Source: Acidimicrobiaceae bacterium
GTDB taxonomy: Bacteria > Actinomycetota > Acidimicrobiia > Acidimicrobiales > Aldehydirespiratoraceae
Reading direction: 5' to 3'
NCBI GenBank assembly: GCA_009845995.1
Contig: VXYK01000024.1
Span: 1-64,000 of the forward strand
Length of the DNA stretch: 64,000 nt
A program made the position numbers and the translations under genes. This document shows, one piece after another, positions 39,820 through 54,000 of this stretch. Within the stretch, counting starts at the first letter, position 1; each line of letters begins with the position of its first letter. The notes below the pieces were generated by a model. It searched no databases. It had not been told where the DNA came from and worked only from the letters and a program-made list of their open reading frames with translations.

Positions 39820-39872
39820 GCTTATCCTTTGGTTTGGGCTTATTCTGTGGTTTGGCTTACTTCGGTGGTTGG
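39820..39872 (-). repeat. three imperfect tandem repeats, period 17-18 bp
   Basis: In the fusA-tuf gap, three imperfect units occur in tandem (39820-39837, 39838-39855, 39856-39872); on the minus strand each reads like CCAAACCACAGAATAAGC. They end just before the tuf ribosome-binding site. Similar but unrelated tandem repeats occur at other gene borders in this window. Confidence 0.7.
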
Positions 39873-39885
39873 GGTTAGGAGACGA

Positions 39886-41967
39886 TCATGCGCCGCGGAC
39901 GCGAGCGACGATCTCTTCCTGGACGTTTGCAGGTGTGGGCTGGTACGAGTCGAATTGCATCGTGTACGTTGCCCGCCCCTGCGTGCGCGAACGCAGATCC
40001 GTACTGTATCCGAACATCTCAGATAGCGGCACTAGTGCGTTCACGACTTGATTGTTTCCTCGCTGTTCGGTGCCCTGCACGCGACCGCGACGAGAGTTCA
40101 CATCACCCACGACATCACCGAGATGATTCTCAGGGGTGACCACTTCTACGGCCATCACCGGCTCGAGAAGTGTTGGCCTGGCACGCGGTGCGACCTCCCG
40201 GAACCAGGCATTTCCAGCGATTTTGAAGGCCATTTCCGAGGAGTCCACATCGTGGATCTTGCCGTCTGTGAGAGTGACCTTGACATCGACGGTCGGGAAA
40301 CCGGCCAACACGCCGTTGCTCATGGCCTCCTTGATCCCTTCGCCCACCGGTTTGATGTATTCCTTGGGGATCGCACCACCGGTGATCTGGCTCTCGAACT
40401 CGTAAGCGCCGCCCGGGTTGGGCTCCAGGGTGGCTGAGATGACCGCGAATTGGCCGCTTCCACCGGTCTGCTTCTTGTGCTGATAGGTGTAGTCGAGTAC
40501 CGGGCGGGTAATGGTCTCCCGGTAGGCCACCTGCGGCTTGCCGACGCTGGCCGCGACCCTGAACTCGCGCATCATGCGGTCGACGAGCACTTCGAGATGC
40601 AATTCACCCATGCCGGCGATGATGGTTTGGGCTGTTTCCTCGTTCGTGCTGACCTGGAAGGTGGGGTCCTCTTCTGCGAGAGCCTGCAGAGCCCTGCTCA
40701 TCCGCTCCTGGTCGGCCTTCGACTTGGGCTCGACAGCAACCTCGATAACCGGATCGGGGAAATCAAGGTTCTCCAGAGTGATCGGATGACCGGGATCGCA
40801 CAGCGTGTCGCCGGTGCGTGCATTCTTCAGGCCGATCGCGGCGGCGATGTCGCCCGTGGCGACGTTGTCCTTGTCGACGCGGTCGTTGGCGTGCATCTCG
40901 AGTATGCGACCGACTCGCTCGCGGCTCGATGTGCGGGTGTTGAGGACCTGGGTGCCCTTGTCGAATGAGCCGGAATAAACCCTGAAGTAGGTGAGACGGC
41001 CGACATGGGGGTCAGTCATGATCTTGAAGGCGATGGCTGAGAATGGCTCGTCGTCGCTGGCTTTGCGGCTGGTTTCGTTGCCGGAGCGGTCCTCCCCGAC
41101 GATCGGTGGTATGTCGAGCGGTGAGGGAAGGAAGTCGACGACAGCGTCGAGCAACGGCTGAACGCCTTTGTTCTTGAAGGCGGTGCCGTTGAGTATTGGA
41201 ACAAGCCCGTTTTCGAGAGTGCCCTTGCGGATCGCGGCTTTGAGCTCTGATTCGCTGACCTCTTCGTCCTCGAGGACTTTCATCATGACGTCCTCGTCCT
41301 GGTCCGCGGCAACTTCGAGTAGCAGCGTGCGATATTCCTCGGCCTGATCGGCCAGTTCGGCGGGGATCTCGACTTCATCCCAACTCGCGCCGAGGTCTTC
41401 ACCGCGCCAGATGAGGGCCTTCATCTTCACCAGATCGACGACACCGACATATTCGCTCTCGCTGCCGATAGGTAGCTGTAGCACTGCAACATTGCTGGTC
41501 AAACGGTCTTTGATGGTGTCGAGCACGAAGAAGAAATCGGCGCCGGTGCGGTCCATTTTGTTGATGAAACACATTCGGGGAACGCCATAGCGGTCGGCTT
41601 GACGCCAAACCGTCTCTGTTTGCGGCTCAACCCCGGCCACACCGTCGAACACTGCGACGGCACCGTCGAGCACGCGTAGAGAACGTTCAACCTCAACGGT
41701 GAAATCTACGTGCCCGGGCGTGTCGATGATGTTGATGCGATGGTCGTTCCAAAGACAATGGGTGGCGGCCGAGGTGATTGTGATCCCCCGCTCCTGTTCC
41801 TGTTCCATCCAGTCCATCGTCGCTGCGCCGTCGTGGACCTCTCCGATCTTGTAGGAACGGCCGGTGTAGTAGAGGATCCGTTCGGTGGTCGTCGTCTTGC
41901 CCGCGTCGATGTGGGCCATGATCCCGATGTTTCGTGTCTTGGCGAGCGGAGTTCGCTTCGTAGCCAT
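39886..41967 (-). CDS. fusA: elongation factor G
   Basis: EF-G of 693 residues, the translocation GTPase. The G1 motif is [19 protein letters not shown], then [18 protein letters not shown] and NKMDRTGAD. The domain IV/V end includes [15 protein letters not shown] ([13 protein letters not shown]) and [17 protein letters not shown]. Full length and complete. Confidence 0.98.
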   Translation of the reverse strand: MATKRTPLAKTRNIGIMAHIDAGKTTTTERILYYTGRSYKIGEVHDGAATMDWMEQEQERGITITSAATHCLWNDHRINIIDTPGHVDFTVEVERSLRVLDGAVAVFDGVAGVEPQTETVWRQADRYGVPRMCFINKMDRTGADFFFVLDTIKDRLTSNVAVLQLPIGSESEYVGVVDLVKMKALIWRGEDLGASWDEVEIPAELADQAEEYRTLLLEVAADQDEDVMMKVLEDEEVSESELKAAIRKGTLENGLVPILNGTAFKNKGVQPLLDAVVDFLPSPLDIPPIVGEDRSGNETSRKASDDEPFSAIAFKIMTDPHVGRLTYFRVYSGSFDKGTQVLNTRTSSRERVGRILEMHANDRVDKDNVATGDIAAAIGLKNARTGDTLCDPGHPITLENLDFPDPVIEVAVEPKSKADQERMSRALQALAEEDPTFQVSTNEETAQTIIAGMGELHLEVLVDRMMREFRVAASVGKPQVAYRETITRPVLDYTYQHKKQTGGSGQFAVISATLEPNPGGAYEFESQITGGAIPKEYIKPVGEGIKEAMSNGVLAGFPTVDVKVTLTDGKIHDVDSSEMAFKIAGNAWFREVAPRARPTLLEPVMAVEVVTPENHLGDVVGDVNSRRGRVQGTEQRGNNQVVNALVPLSEMFGYSTDLRSRTQGRATYTMQFDSYQPTPANVQEEIVARVRGA

Positions 41968-42007
41968 AGCAGTTCCTCGATGAGTTCGTCAGTGCATGAC
42001 CGCTGGA

Positions 42008-42478
42008 TTACCAGCGGTAGTGAGCGAAAGCCTTGTTGGCCTCCGCCATCTTCTGGACATCTTCACGTCGTTTGCATGACGCGCCGATTCCGTTACTGGC
42101 GTCAATTATCTCGTTGGCGAGGCGTTCGGCCATGGTTCGTTCGCGACGCCCGCGGGCGTAGCTGACGATCCAGCGGATCGAAAGTGTGGTAGCCCGACGG
42201 GGGCGAACCTCAATGGGCACCTGGTAGGTCGCTCCACCAACACGGCGGCTTTTCACCTCAAGCTGAGGGCGAACATTGTCGACCGCGCGCTTCAGTGTGC
42301 CGACAGGCTCCGCCCCGGTCTTCTGTTCGACCGACTCGAGCGCGTCGTAGACGATGCGCTCGGCCAACGTGCGCTTGCCCCGCTGAAGGATCTTGTTGAT
42401 GAACTGGGTGACCAGCACCGAGTGGTAGATCGGATCGGGGCGGATCTCCCGGCGCGGCGCTGGACCTTTGCGGGGCAT
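42008..42478 (-). CDS. rpsG: 30S ribosomal protein S7
   Basis: S7 of 156 residues, in the 30S head near the E-site. It begins [18 protein letters not shown], with [32 protein letters not shown] and the end [10 protein letters not shown]. It lies 40 nt before fusA and 2 nt after rpsL. Confidence 0.97.
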   Translation of the reverse strand: MPRKGPAPRREIRPDPIYHSVLVTQFINKILQRGKRTLAERIVYDALESVEQKTGAEPVGTLKRAVDNVRPQLEVKSRRVGGATYQVPIEVRPRRATTLSIRWIVSYARGRRERTMAERLANEIIDASNGIGASCKRREDVQKMAEANKAFAHYRW

Positions 42479-42480
42479 CG

Positions 42481-42852
42481 TCAGCCTTCCTTCTTGGCGC
42501 CGTAGCGGCTGCGGGCCTGCTTGCGGTCGCGAACACCTGAAGTGTCGAGCGTACCGCGAACGATTTTGTAGCGGACACCAGGAAGATCCTTCACGCGACC
42601 ACCACGAACGAGCACAATCGAGTGCTCCTGAAGGTTGTGACCTTCACCAGGGATATAGGCGGTCACCTCCACACCGCTGGTGAGCCGAACGCGGGCGACC
42701 TTGCGCAGCGCAGAGTTCGGCTTCTTGGGCGTGGCGGTATAGACGCGAGTGCACACTCCGCGACGTTGTGGAGCACCCTTGAGCGCCGGGGTCGCTTCCT
42801 TGCGACGTTTCGATTGGCGACCCTTGCGGACCAGTTGTTGAATTGTGGGCAC
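42481..42852 (-). CDS. rpsL: 30S ribosomal protein S12
   Basis: S12 of 123 residues, part of the decoding centre. It begins [14 protein letters not shown] and has [20 protein letters not shown], with the lysines at the streptomycin-sensitive positions (42/43 and 88 in GRVKDLPG) intact. The start is GTG after AGGAAA. First gene of the str operon. Confidence 0.97.
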   Translation of the reverse strand: MPTIQQLVRKGRQSKRRKEATPALKGAPQRRGVCTRVYTATPKKPNSALRKVARVRLTSGVEVTAYIPGEGHNLQEHSIVLVRGGRVKDLPGVRYKIVRGTLDTSGVRDRKQARSRYGAKKEG

Positions 42853-42924
42853 GAAGATTTCCTGGGAATTAGTTGAATTGCATCGACAGCTAGCGGCTAA
42901 CGGACGCGCTCAGGCCGACCGCAA

Positions 42925-42953
42925 AGCATACGAGCGAGATGGGGGAACCTCAA
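42925..42953 (-). promoter_or_regulatory. candidate rpsL (str operon) promoter
   Basis: On the minus strand, TTGAGG (42948-42953) and TATGCT (42925-42930) are separated by 17 nt. The start codon of rpsL is about 75 nt downstream. It lies in the 175-bp rpoC-rpsL gap; the rest of the gap is taken up by two short tandem duplications. Confidence 0.5.
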
Positions 42954-42962
42954 CCTGTCCGG

Positions 42963-42994
42963 CTCTTGAGGTTGAGCACTCTTGAGGTTGAGCA
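42963..42994. repeat. 16-bp perfect tandem duplication
   Basis: The 16-bp unit CTCTTGAGGTTGAGCA occurs twice without change at 42963-42978 and 42979-42994 between rpoC and rpsL, just upstream of the candidate promoter. Confidence 0.85.
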
Positions 42995-43000
42995 ATGTGA

Positions 43001-43027
43001 TCGGTGGCTACTGGGTTAGACCGGTGG

Positions 43028-43040
<13 letters not shown>
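43001..43040. repeat. 20-bp tandem duplication at the rpoC stop
   Basis: A 20-bp unit is repeated with three changes (43001-43020 and 43021-43040). The second copy contains the last rpoC codons and its TAG stop (43028-43030). The stop and its surroundings were thus duplicated into the gap. Confidence 0.8.
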
Positions 43041-46930
<3,890 letters not shown>

Positions 46931-46961
46931 GACTGTCCTCTCAGCTCTCTAGTTCTGCCGC

Positions 46962-49900
46962 TCAGCCACGGGCCGCACGAGCCGCGGCACGGGCTGCATC
47001 TTCTTCATCTGAACCACGTTCGGGGCGCTGGAGGTCGATACCCAGTTCCTCGACGGTTCTGAAAGTTTCTTCATCGAGCTCTTGCATCTCGATCTCCTGG
47101 CCCTCTTTGGAGAGGACCTCCACGTTGATGCACAGAGCCTGCATTTCCTTGATGAGCACCTTGAAGGACTCGGGGATGCCAGGCTCAGGAATGTTGTCGC
47201 CCTTGACGATGGCCTCGTAGACCCTGACGCGGCCCAGAACATCGTCGGATTTGATGGTGAGCAGCTCCTGGAGGCAGTAGGCAGCGCCGTACGCTTCCAG
47301 AGCCCACACTTCCATCTCGCCGAAACGCTGCCCGCCGAACTGGGCTTTACCGCCGAGCGGTTGTTGCGTGATCATCGAGTACGGACCCGTTGAGCGGGCG
47401 TGGATCTTGTCGTCGACGAGGTGCGACAACTTCAAGATGTAGACGTATCCCGTCATGATCGGGTTGTCGTAGGGTTCGCCGGTGCGGCCGTTGTAAAGCA
47501 CCTGCTTACCGTCGTCGCCGATGAGGCGGGAAGCGCCATCGTGGCTCTCAGGGTTGAGGTTCTTCAAAATGTCGACGATCACCGGCTTGTCGCCGGCGAG
47601 TTCCTTCTCGTCCCATTTGGCACCGTCGAACACGGGGGTGGCGATGAAAGTCGCGGGTTTGGTGGTCGGGCGAGTCTTGGTTTCAGTTCCCCTGGGAGCT
47701 TCGACGCCAATTTTCTCCCCGTCGGTTTCCCAACCCCAGCGTGCGCAGTAGCCGAGGTGAGCTTCGAGCACCTGGCCGACATTCATGCGCGACGGCACAC
47801 CCAGCGGGTTGAGGATGATGTCGACCTGCTGTCCGTCCGCGTTGTAGGGCATGTCTTCAATCGGCAGGATCTTGGAGATGACGCCTTTGTTGCCGTGGCG
47901 GCCGGCGAGCTTGTCGCCAACGCTGATCTTGCGTTTCTGGGCCACATAGACTCTGACCAGCTGGTTGACCCCAGGTGGAAGTTCGGCATCGTCACGGCTG
48001 AAGGCCTTGACATCAATGACCTTGCCGCTCTCACCGTGCGGAACCTTGAGCGAGGTGTCGCGCACCTCGCGGGCTTTCTCACCGAAGATTGCCCGCAACA
48101 GGCGTTCCTCGGGAGTCAGTTCGGTCTCACCTTTGGGTGTCACCTTGCCGACCAGCACATCGCCTGGCCCGACTTCGGCACCGACGCGGATAATCCCGCG
48201 GTCGTCGAGGTCGGCAAGGATGTCGTCGCTCAGGTTGGGGATGTCTCGGGTGATGTCCTCGGCGCCGAGCTTGGTGTCGCGGGCATCTATTTCGTGCTCG
48301 TGGATATGGACTGAGGTGAGCACATCGTCTTTGACGAGCCGCTCGGAAAGAATGATGGCATCCTCGAAGTTGTAACCCTCCCAGGGCATGAAGGCCACGA
48401 GCAGGTTCTTGCCGAGCGCCAGTTCGCCGTTGTCGGTTGAGGGACCGTCGGCCAACAACTGGCCGGCTTTCACCTTGTCGCCGACCGCGACCCGCGGCTT
48501 TTGAGAAATGCATGAATCCTGGTTCGAGCGTTCGAACCGCTTGAGCCGAATGTTGGTTTCGCCGAGCTTGCGGTAGTCGACAATCATGTGTTCAGCGTCG
48601 AGTTCGAGCACAGTGCCGTCATCTTCGGCGAGCACCATGTCGCCGGCGTCGGTAGCGCAGTCAGTTTCGATGCCGGTACCTATGTACGGCGCCTCCGAAC
48701 GCACCAACGGCACGGCCTGGCGCTGCATGTTGGCGCCCATCAGGGCGCGGTTGGCGTCGTCATGCTCGAGGAACGGGATCAGCGCAGTGGCTACAGAGAT
48801 GATCTGTTTGGGGGACACGTCCATCATCTGGACTTCGTCGGGGGGCACAGATGAGATTTCGGTGGTTGCGCCGAAGAACACGTCCTCGTCGAGCTGAGCG
48901 CGTAGCTCTTTGAGCGAGACCGCTTGGGGTGAACGCCTCACCAGGACACGGTCGTTGATGAATCTGCCTTCGTTGTCGATGGGAGCGTTGGCCTGGGCAA
49001 CCACGAACTCTTCTTCTTCATCGGCGGCGAGGTAGACGATCTCGTCGGTGACTTTTCCGTCGGTGACCACCCGGTAGGGGGATTCGATGAAACCGAAGGG
49101 GTTGACCCGCGCGTAGGACGCAAGACCACCGATGAGGCCGATATTGGGGCCCTCCGGTGTTTCGATGGGACACATGCGGCCGTAGTGCGAAAAGTGAACG
49201 TCGCGCACTTCGAAACCCGCTCGCTCTCGGGACAAACCACCGGGACCTAGCGCTGACAGCCGACGGCGGTGGGTCAACCCCGACAGCGGGTTGACCTGAT
49301 CCATGAACTGCGAAAGCTGCGAAGTCCCGAAGAACTCTTTGATCGCGGCGACAACCGGTCGAATGTTGATCAACGTCTGGGGAGCGATCGCCTCCACATC
49401 CTGAGTGGTCATGCGCTCCCGCACGACCCGCTCCATACGCGACAGGCCGATTCTGACCTGGTTCTGGATCAACTCGCCGACGCTGCGGATGCGGCGGTTG
49501 GCGAAGTGGTCCTGGTCGTCGAGGCGGTAGCCGGGGGTGGCATGAGCCAAGTTGAGGAGGTACGTGGTGGCAGCCAGCATTTCGGCTTGGGCCAAGACCG
49601 ACTGGTCTGGATCCGGCCGCTGCAGGTCGAGGTTGAACTGCTTCTCCAGGAATTCGATCTCGGGACCGAGTTTGCGGTTGAGTTTGTAGCGACCCACCCG
49701 AGAGAGGTCGTAGCGACGCGAATCGAAGAAGGCATTGCGGAAATACGAGCGGGCAGACTCGACCGTGTGCGGTTCCCCGGGGCGTGCTCTCTTGTAGATC
49801 TCCAGGAGTGACTCTTCGCGAGTCGGGGCGATGTCCTTGTCTTTTTCCCACTGGCCCTCGAGAAGGTAGAAGTGCTCTACGAGCCGGTCGAGAAATCCCG

Positions 49901-50549
49901 GTTCGTTCTCCTCGTCGTAGCCGAGAGCTCGCAACAAGGTGAAAAGTGAGATGCGACGCTTGCGGGCGACCCGCGCACCTGCGGTCGTGTCCTTGCCGGG
50001 CTTCTGCTCGACATCGAACTCAATCCATTCGCCTCGATACGGATGGATGGTGCCGGTGACGATCTGATGCTTGCTGCGGTTGCGCAGTCGGTAGCGCTCG
50101 CCGGGCTGGAAGATGACTCCGGGGGAGCGAACGAGCTGTGAAACCACTACTCGCTCGGTGCCGTTGATGATGAAGGTCCCCTTGTCCGTCATCATCGGGA
50201 AATCGCCCATGAAAACGGTCTGTTCTTTGATTTCACCAGTGTTGGCGTTCATGAACCGGGCGCGCACGAAGATCGGCGCGCTGTAGGTCATGTCCTTTTC
50301 TTTGCATTCCTCAACGGAGAACTTCGGCGGCGGACAGAGGTCCTCGTCGTCGGGATCGAATTCGAGTTCAAGTTGCAGCGTTTCCGCGAAGTCGCGGATC
50401 GGACTGATGTCGCGGAAGGTCTGAGCCAGCCCTTCCTTGAGCAGCCATTCAAACGACTTTCGTTGAACTGCAATCAGATTCGGCAATTCGAGAACCTCTT
50501 TGAGGTTTCCGAATGAATAGCGTTCTCGTGGTTCGGCGCGTGTTGTCAC
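46962..50549 (-). CDS. rpoB: RNA polymerase beta subunit
   Basis: Beta of 1195 residues with a GTG start after AGGAG. The rifampicin region reads [20 protein letters not shown] followed by [10 protein letters not shown]; compared with E. coli the Asn518 position is Val, while Asp516, His526 and Ser531 are present. The end has the usual Cys/Asp-poor region, then a short acidic/Ala-Arg tail. The next gene upstream is a phosphatase, not rplL. Confidence 0.98.
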   Translation of the reverse strand: MTTRAEPRERYSFGNLKEVLELPNLIAVQRKSFEWLLKEGLAQTFRDISPIRDFAETLQLELEFDPDDEDLCPPPKFSVEECKEKDMTYSAPIFVRARFMNANTGEIKEQTVFMGDFPMMTDKGTFIINGTERVVVSQLVRSPGVIFQPGERYRLRNRSKHQIVTGTIHPYRGEWIEFDVEQKPGKDTTAGARVARKRRISLFTLLRALGYDEENEPGFLDRLVEHFYLLEGQWEKDKDIAPTREESLLEIYKRARPGEPHTVESARSYFRNAFFDSRRYDLSRVGRYKLNRKLGPEIEFLEKQFNLDLQRPDPDQSVLAQAEMLAATTYLLNLAHATPGYRLDDQDHFANRRIRSVGELIQNQVRIGLSRMERVVRERMTTQDVEAIAPQTLINIRPVVAAIKEFFGTSQLSQFMDQVNPLSGLTHRRRLSALGPGGLSRERAGFEVRDVHFSHYGRMCPIETPEGPNIGLIGGLASYARVNPFGFIESPYRVVTDGKVTDEIVYLAADEEEEFVVAQANAPIDNEGRFINDRVLVRRSPQAVSLKELRAQLDEDVFFGATTEISSVPPDEVQMMDVSPKQIISVATALIPFLEHDDANRALMGANMQRQAVPLVRSEAPYIGTGIETDCATDAGDMVLAEDDGTVLELDAEHMIVDYRKLGETNIRLKRFERSNQDSCISQKPRVAVGDKVKAGQLLADGPSTDNGELALGKNLLVAFMPWEGYNFEDAIILSERLVKDDVLTSVHIHEHEIDARDTKLGAEDITRDIPNLSDDILADLDDRGIIRVGAEVGPGDVLVGKVTPKGETELTPEERLLRAIFGEKAREVRDTSLKVPHGESGKVIDVKAFSRDDAELPPGVNQLVRVYVAQKRKISVGDKLAGRHGNKGVISKILPIEDMPYNADGQQVDIILNPLGVPSRMNVGQVLEAHLGYCARWGWETDGEKIGVEAPRGTETKTRPTTKPATFIATPVFDGAKWDEKELAGDKPVIVDILKNLNPESHDGASRLIGDDGKQVLYNGRTGEPYDNPIMTGYVYILKLSHLVDDKIHARSTGPYSMITQQPLGGKAQFGGQRFGEMEVWALEAYGAAYCLQELLTIKSDDVLGRVRVYEAIVKGDNIPEPGIPESFKVLIKEMQALCINVEVLSKEGQEIEMQELDEETFRTVEELGIDLQRPERGSDEEDAARAAARAARG

Positions 50550-50714
50550 CAGTGCTCCTGAGTTGCCAGTGAACGAAAACAGAGCGCGGCCACCAGAGCG
50601 CGAGAAATCGATGGGAAGTTAGTCGGAACAGGCGCCAAGGGGACCACGCTGTCTCGAAGGCTAGTGGGCGGCGAGCTTGGCGGCAACTTGGGCAACAAAA
50701 AGCCGCGCCTGCCC

Positions 50715-50744
50715 TTTATAGGCGGCACGCACCCGGCCGGTCAA
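50715..50744 (-). promoter_or_regulatory. candidate rpoB promoter P2
   Basis: TTGACC (50739-50744) and TATAAA (50715-50720) on the minus strand are 18 nt apart, close to the vegetative consensus. Transcription would begin near 50706, leaving a leader of about 155 nt before rpoB. The 267-bp phosphatase-rpoB gap holds this and P1; I see nothing else in it. Confidence 0.65.
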
Positions 50745-50762
50745 CCAGCCGAAGATACGCGA

Positions 50763-50791
50763 AGAGTAGAACAGTTATCTGTCAAGGTCAA
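50763..50791 (-). promoter_or_regulatory. candidate rpoB promoter P1
   Basis: TTGACC (50786-50791) and TACTCT (50763-50768) are 17 nt apart. A perfect TTGACA directly follows the -35 box, but no -10 fits its spacing. It lies 26 nt past the end of the phosphatase gene. Weaker than P2. Confidence 0.45.
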
Positions 50792-50816
50792 GCGCTGAGC
50801 GCGCGGCGAGGGATTC

Positions 50817-51794
50817 TCAGGCAGCGGTTGTGCACAGTTCGGCGCGTGCTGCTGCGATCGTTTCGTCGCTGACTCCGATCCAGTTGAGGTAGCTGGCGTG
50901 GTCTCCCCAACGTTGTTGAAAGCCCTCCAGCGTCAGTCGCATAACAGCTCTCGGCGATTGCCACATCGTCTCGAAATCGTCTGGATCGAAGCCGGCGGAT
51001 CGGATCTTCTCCCGGAACGGCGAGTCGGTGCCGGGCCGCCGGTACTGCTGGCTCAGCTCGTAGTCATCAAGCAGGTGCGCGTCGGGTACTCCGGCGAGCC
51101 CGAGGAGGACCATCGCCATGACTCCGGTTCGGTCTTTGCCAGCTGTGCAATGGAACAGGACGCGGTTTCCCGCGATTATCTCATTGATCACCTCGATGAA
51201 GTAGTCGCCGAATCCTTCGAGCATGCGCAGATATCCGGAGGACATGTCGTCATTGTCGAACTTCACGAGAGTGCCGTCGATTATCCGTGCCAGCATGCTG
51301 CGCTGTTGGGCCACGTCGCTGGACATCGGAAGGTGAACGTGTCTGACCGTGCTGGGGAGTCGATCCGGGGCCATCGCGACTTCGCCGTCGCTGCGCAGAT
51401 CGAACACGGTGGAAATGTTCAGCGATTCAATTCGTGCTTGATCATCGGCGGTGAGTTCGTCAAGACGGTCGCTGCGAAACAGCCGCCCCCAGCGTGAGTG
51501 GGAGCCTTGTGCAGTCGGGTAGCCACCGAGGTCCCGAAAGTTGTCGGCTCCGTCCATGTCCAGGCATCTCTCGGCCGCGACGATGAACCCTTGTTCGGGT
51601 TCGAACAAGTGAATGTACTGTCGGCGCGCGGTGCGGGCGATCACGGTACGCCCCGGGGCGTCGGGGGCCCGAACATCGGTTCCAGGATCGTCGGGATCGG
51701 CCGACACGAAGACCGACAACGACGGTGATCCACCTCGCCAGGTGATGATCAGCTCGTCGTCATCGGTGACAACGTTGATGTGGGTGACGGTCAC
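50817..51794 (-). CDS. tyrosine/dual-specificity protein phosphatase
   Basis: A 325-residue protein with the Cys-based phosphatase loop HCTAGKDR (Cys216 and Arg222) and the N-terminal motif DGADNFRDLGGY (81-92) of the bacterial Y_phosphatase3 family (PTP/phosphoinositide phosphatases such as MptpB). About 75 residues in front of this motif form a small beta-rich domain (ITWRGGSPSLSVFVSA) with no family I know. The start is a GTG directly after the rplL stop (TAG|GTG), so it is likely cotranslated with rplL. Position between rplL and rpoB is unusual. Substrate is unknown. Confidence 0.85.
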   Translation of the reverse strand: MTVTHINVVTDDDELIITWRGGSPSLSVFVSADPDDPGTDVRAPDAPGRTVIARTARRQYIHLFEPEQGFIVAAERCLDMDGADNFRDLGGYPTAQGSHSRWGRLFRSDRLDELTADDQARIESLNISTVFDLRSDGEVAMAPDRLPSTVRHVHLPMSSDVAQQRSMLARIIDGTLVKFDNDDMSSGYLRMLEGFGDYFIEVINEIIAGNRVLFHCTAGKDRTGVMAMVLLGLAGVPDAHLLDDYELSQQYRRPGTDSPFREKIRSAGFDPDDFETMWQSPRAVMRLTLEGFQQRWGDHASYLNWIGVSDETIAAARAELCTTAA

Positions 51795-52178
51795 CTATTG
51801 GAGTTCGACGCTGGCGCCTGCTGCTTCGAGAGCTTCTTTGGCCTTCTCTGCGTCTGCGACCGCGGTACCTTCCAAGATTTTGCTGGGGGCGCCGTCGACC
51901 AGCTCCTTGGCTTCCTTGAGGCCGAGGGAGGTAAGCGAGCGCACCTCTTTGATGACTTGGATCTTCTTTTCGCCGATGGCGGTCAGGACGACATCGAATT
52001 CAGTTTGCTCTTCGGCTTCGGCTGCACCTTCGCCGGCGGCGGCAGGTGCTGCGACCGCTGCGACGGCGGGCGCCGCGGCGGTGACACCGAACTTCTCTTC
52101 GAAGTCCGACAGCAACTCGCTGAGTTCGAGGACGCTCATGGCGCCGATTGCATCAAGGATCTCTTCTTTGGTTGCCAT
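51795..52178 (-). CDS. rplL: 50S ribosomal protein L7/L12
   Basis: L7/L12 of 127 residues, the stalk protein that recruits factors. The N-terminal dimer domain is [20 protein letters not shown], then an Ala-rich hinge, then the C-terminal domain with [20 protein letters not shown] and [10 protein letters not shown]. The ATG at 52178, after the rplJ stop, gives the family start (frame open to 52232). Confidence 0.96.
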   Translation of the reverse strand: MATKEEILDAIGAMSVLELSELLSDFEEKFGVTAAAPAVAAVAAPAAAGEGAAEAEEQTEFDVVLTAIGEKKIQVIKEVRSLTSLGLKEAKELVDGAPSKILEGTAVADAEKAKEALEAAGASVELQ

Positions 52179-52179
52179 G

Positions 52180-52881
52180 TCAGGCCTCCTTTTCTTGGCT
52201 GGCTTCGCCAGATTCGCCGGCGTCTCCGGCATCGGCGTCAGCCGACGCCTCGGTTTGTGTTTGTGTTTCGTCCGACTCAGCTGCGACCGCGTCTTCTGCG
52301 GTGGTTTCGTCGGTCGTGTTCACATCGGTGGTGGACTCGGCGCCGCCCCGGTCTTCGATCAGCGCGCTGAGTGCGTAGGCGAATTGTCGTGGGACCGCCG
52401 AGAGCAGTCCGGCGAACTTGGCCATCGGTGCTTGGAACGCGCCGGCAAGCTGCGCCAACAAGACATCGCGCGAGGGGAGAGCGGCGAGGGCCTTGATGTT
52501 GTCCGAGTTGAGCGGTTTGTTCCCGAGTACGCCACCTTTGATCACAAGCAACTCGTTGGTTTTTGCGAATTCCCGGAGTGCCTTCGCGACCGCGGCGACA
52601 TCGCCGTCTGAACCGTCGGGGCGTTCTGCGACGAACGCAAGCGCTGTCGGTCCGACGAGCAAGTCCTCAATCTCCAGGCCGGCGTCTCGCGCTGCTAAGC
52701 GCACCAGCGTGTTCTTGTAGATCTTGTACTCGCCACCTGCTTCGCGAAGAGCGTTGCGCAACTCGGCCATAGCCGGGACGTCGAGGCCCCGGTACTCGGT
52801 GAGGATCGTGCCGTCGGCGTCAGCGAACTTTTGTCTCAGTTCGTCGACGACTGCAACTTTCTCAGGTCTCGGGTCTTTCAT
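52180..52881 (-). CDS. rplJ: 50S ribosomal protein L10 with acidic tail
   Basis: L10 of 233 residues; the core is about 175. It has [39 protein letters not shown] and the LTGPTALAF-like VGPTALAF. The C-terminal helix that binds L7/L12 is followed by an acidic Glu/Asp/Ser/Thr-rich tail of about 55 residues. It starts after GAGGAGGA. The leader carries an L10-type hairpin and tandem repeats. Confidence 0.96.
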   Translation of the reverse strand: MKDPRPEKVAVVDELRQKFADADGTILTEYRGLDVPAMAELRNALREAGGEYKIYKNTLVRLAARDAGLEIEDLLVGPTALAFVAERPDGSDGDVAAVAKALREFAKTNELLVIKGGVLGNKPLNSDNIKALAALPSRDVLLAQLAGAFQAPMAKFAGLLSAVPRQFAYALSALIEDRGGAESTTDVNTTDETTAEDAVAAESDETQTQTEASADADAGDAGESGEASQEKEA

Positions 52882-52916
52882 TTTGCTCCTCCTCTCGTTC
52901 GGTTACTCGGGAATAA

Positions 52917-52964
52917 CACTGGGTTCAAAAAGCACTGGGTTCAAAAAGCACTGGGCTCAAAAAG
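52917..52964 (-). repeat. three 16-bp tandem repeats in the rplJ leader
   Basis: CACTGGGTTCAAAAAG occurs at 52917-52932 and 52933-52948 exactly and at 52949-52964 with one change; a partial fourth unit follows. It lies 36 nt upstream of the rplJ start. Each unit contains an A5 (T5 on the minus strand) run, which could weaken transcription or affect leader structure. Confidence 0.85.
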
Positions 52965-53114
52965 CACTGTGGGCGCTCACCGAATCGGCGAACGCCCAGA
53001 CGAACCTCAGAAATCAGGGATGATCTCAAGGTAATCAGGAAGCTCTCCTCGTCCGGCGGGCGGCTGCCCATTGGTGCTCTTCAACGGCTCTTGCAAGCGT
53101 GGTGTTTGTGAGCG

Positions 53115-53157
53115 CACCGGAGGTCTTCGGTGAACAGAATCTTTAGTTGTGCCGGTG
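53115..53157 (-). promoter_or_regulatory. L10-type autoregulatory leader
   Basis: On the minus strand, CACCG-AAGACCTC-CGGTG (53132 to 53115) forms a hairpin whose loop contains the GAAGACC characteristic of the L10(L12)4 binding leader of rplJL. A second segment CACCGG (53157-53152) could pair with the same CCGGTG (53120-53115), giving an alternative fold. It lies in the 324-bp rplA-rplJ gap. Repression of rplJL by L10-L12 is the known role of this leader class. Confidence 0.65.
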
Positions 53158-53205
53158 AGGGTACCAAGAAGCGCGCGGTTTGACTCAGTGCCCGACCACG
53201 GGCGA

Positions 53206-53904
53206 TCAGGCCTCGCTGCCGATCAGGGCAGGATCGATTCGAACGCCGGGACCCATGGTCGTGGAAACCACGATCTTTTTGACGTACTTGCCTTTGGCAG
53301 CGGCAGGTTTGGCCCGTTGAAGCTCAGCTGTGAGCGCTCGAAGGTTGGCCAACAGCGCCTCTTCGCTGAAAGAGATCTTGCCGATCGGCACATGGACGTT
53401 GGCAAAGCGGTCGGTGCGGTACTCGACGGTGCCACCCTTGAATTCTCCGATCGCTTTGGTCACGTCAGTGGTCACGGTGCCGGTCTTCGGATTGGGCATC
53501 AAACCCCGAGGGCCGAGCACACGACCGAGTTTGCCGACTGTGGGCATCATGTCGGGAGTAGCGATCGCCACGTCAAAATCGGTCATACCACCCTCCACCT
53601 CAGCGGCGAGTTCGTCGCCACCGACATGTTCGGCGCCGGCTTCACGAGCAGCAGTAGCCGCTTCGCCCTGGGCGAACACTGCGACACGGACATCTTTCCC
53701 GGTCCCCGATGGAAGGGCCACTGTGCCGCGGATCATCTGGTCGGCCTTACGGGGATCAACGCTGAGCCGGATGACAGCATCGACGCTCTCGTCGAACTTC
53801 TTCGAACCGAGCGACTTGATGATCGAGAGCGCGTCAGCATCAGAATGCAGCTGGTTGCGGTCGAACTTTGCGCTGTTGTCGCGGTATTGCTTGCTTTTCG
53901 CCAT
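53206..53904 (-). CDS. rplA: 50S ribosomal protein L1
   Basis: L1 of 232 residues, at the E-site stalk. It has SVDPRKADQMIRGTVALPSG, the LGPRGLMPNPKTGTVT loop and the FKGGTVEYRTDRFANVHVPI segment. The ending VRIDPALIGSEA is normal. It follows rplK by 96 nt; in many bacteria the gap is far shorter. Confidence 0.97.
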   Translation of the reverse strand: MAKSKQYRDNSAKFDRNQLHSDADALSIIKSLGSKKFDESVDAVIRLSVDPRKADQMIRGTVALPSGTGKDVRVAVFAQGEAATAAREAGAEHVGGDELAAEVEGGMTDFDVAIATPDMMPTVGKLGRVLGPRGLMPNPKTGTVTTDVTKAIGEFKGGTVEYRTDRFANVHVPIGKISFSEEALLANLRALTAELQRAKPAAAKGKYVKKIVVSTTMGPGVRIDPALIGSEA

Positions 53905-54000
53905 GGTTGGCTCCCTCTTGTCAGATGCCGTCCGGTGAGGTCTTCCGGTACGAGCACCCGGCTGACTGTCAGCCGGTTCGGTTGTTTCGGTCGATGTGAT

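Noticed and set aside
52917..52964. CRISPR-like direct repeats in the rplJ leader
   Set aside because: The units are contiguous 16-bp tandem repeats without spacers, and no cas gene is nearby.
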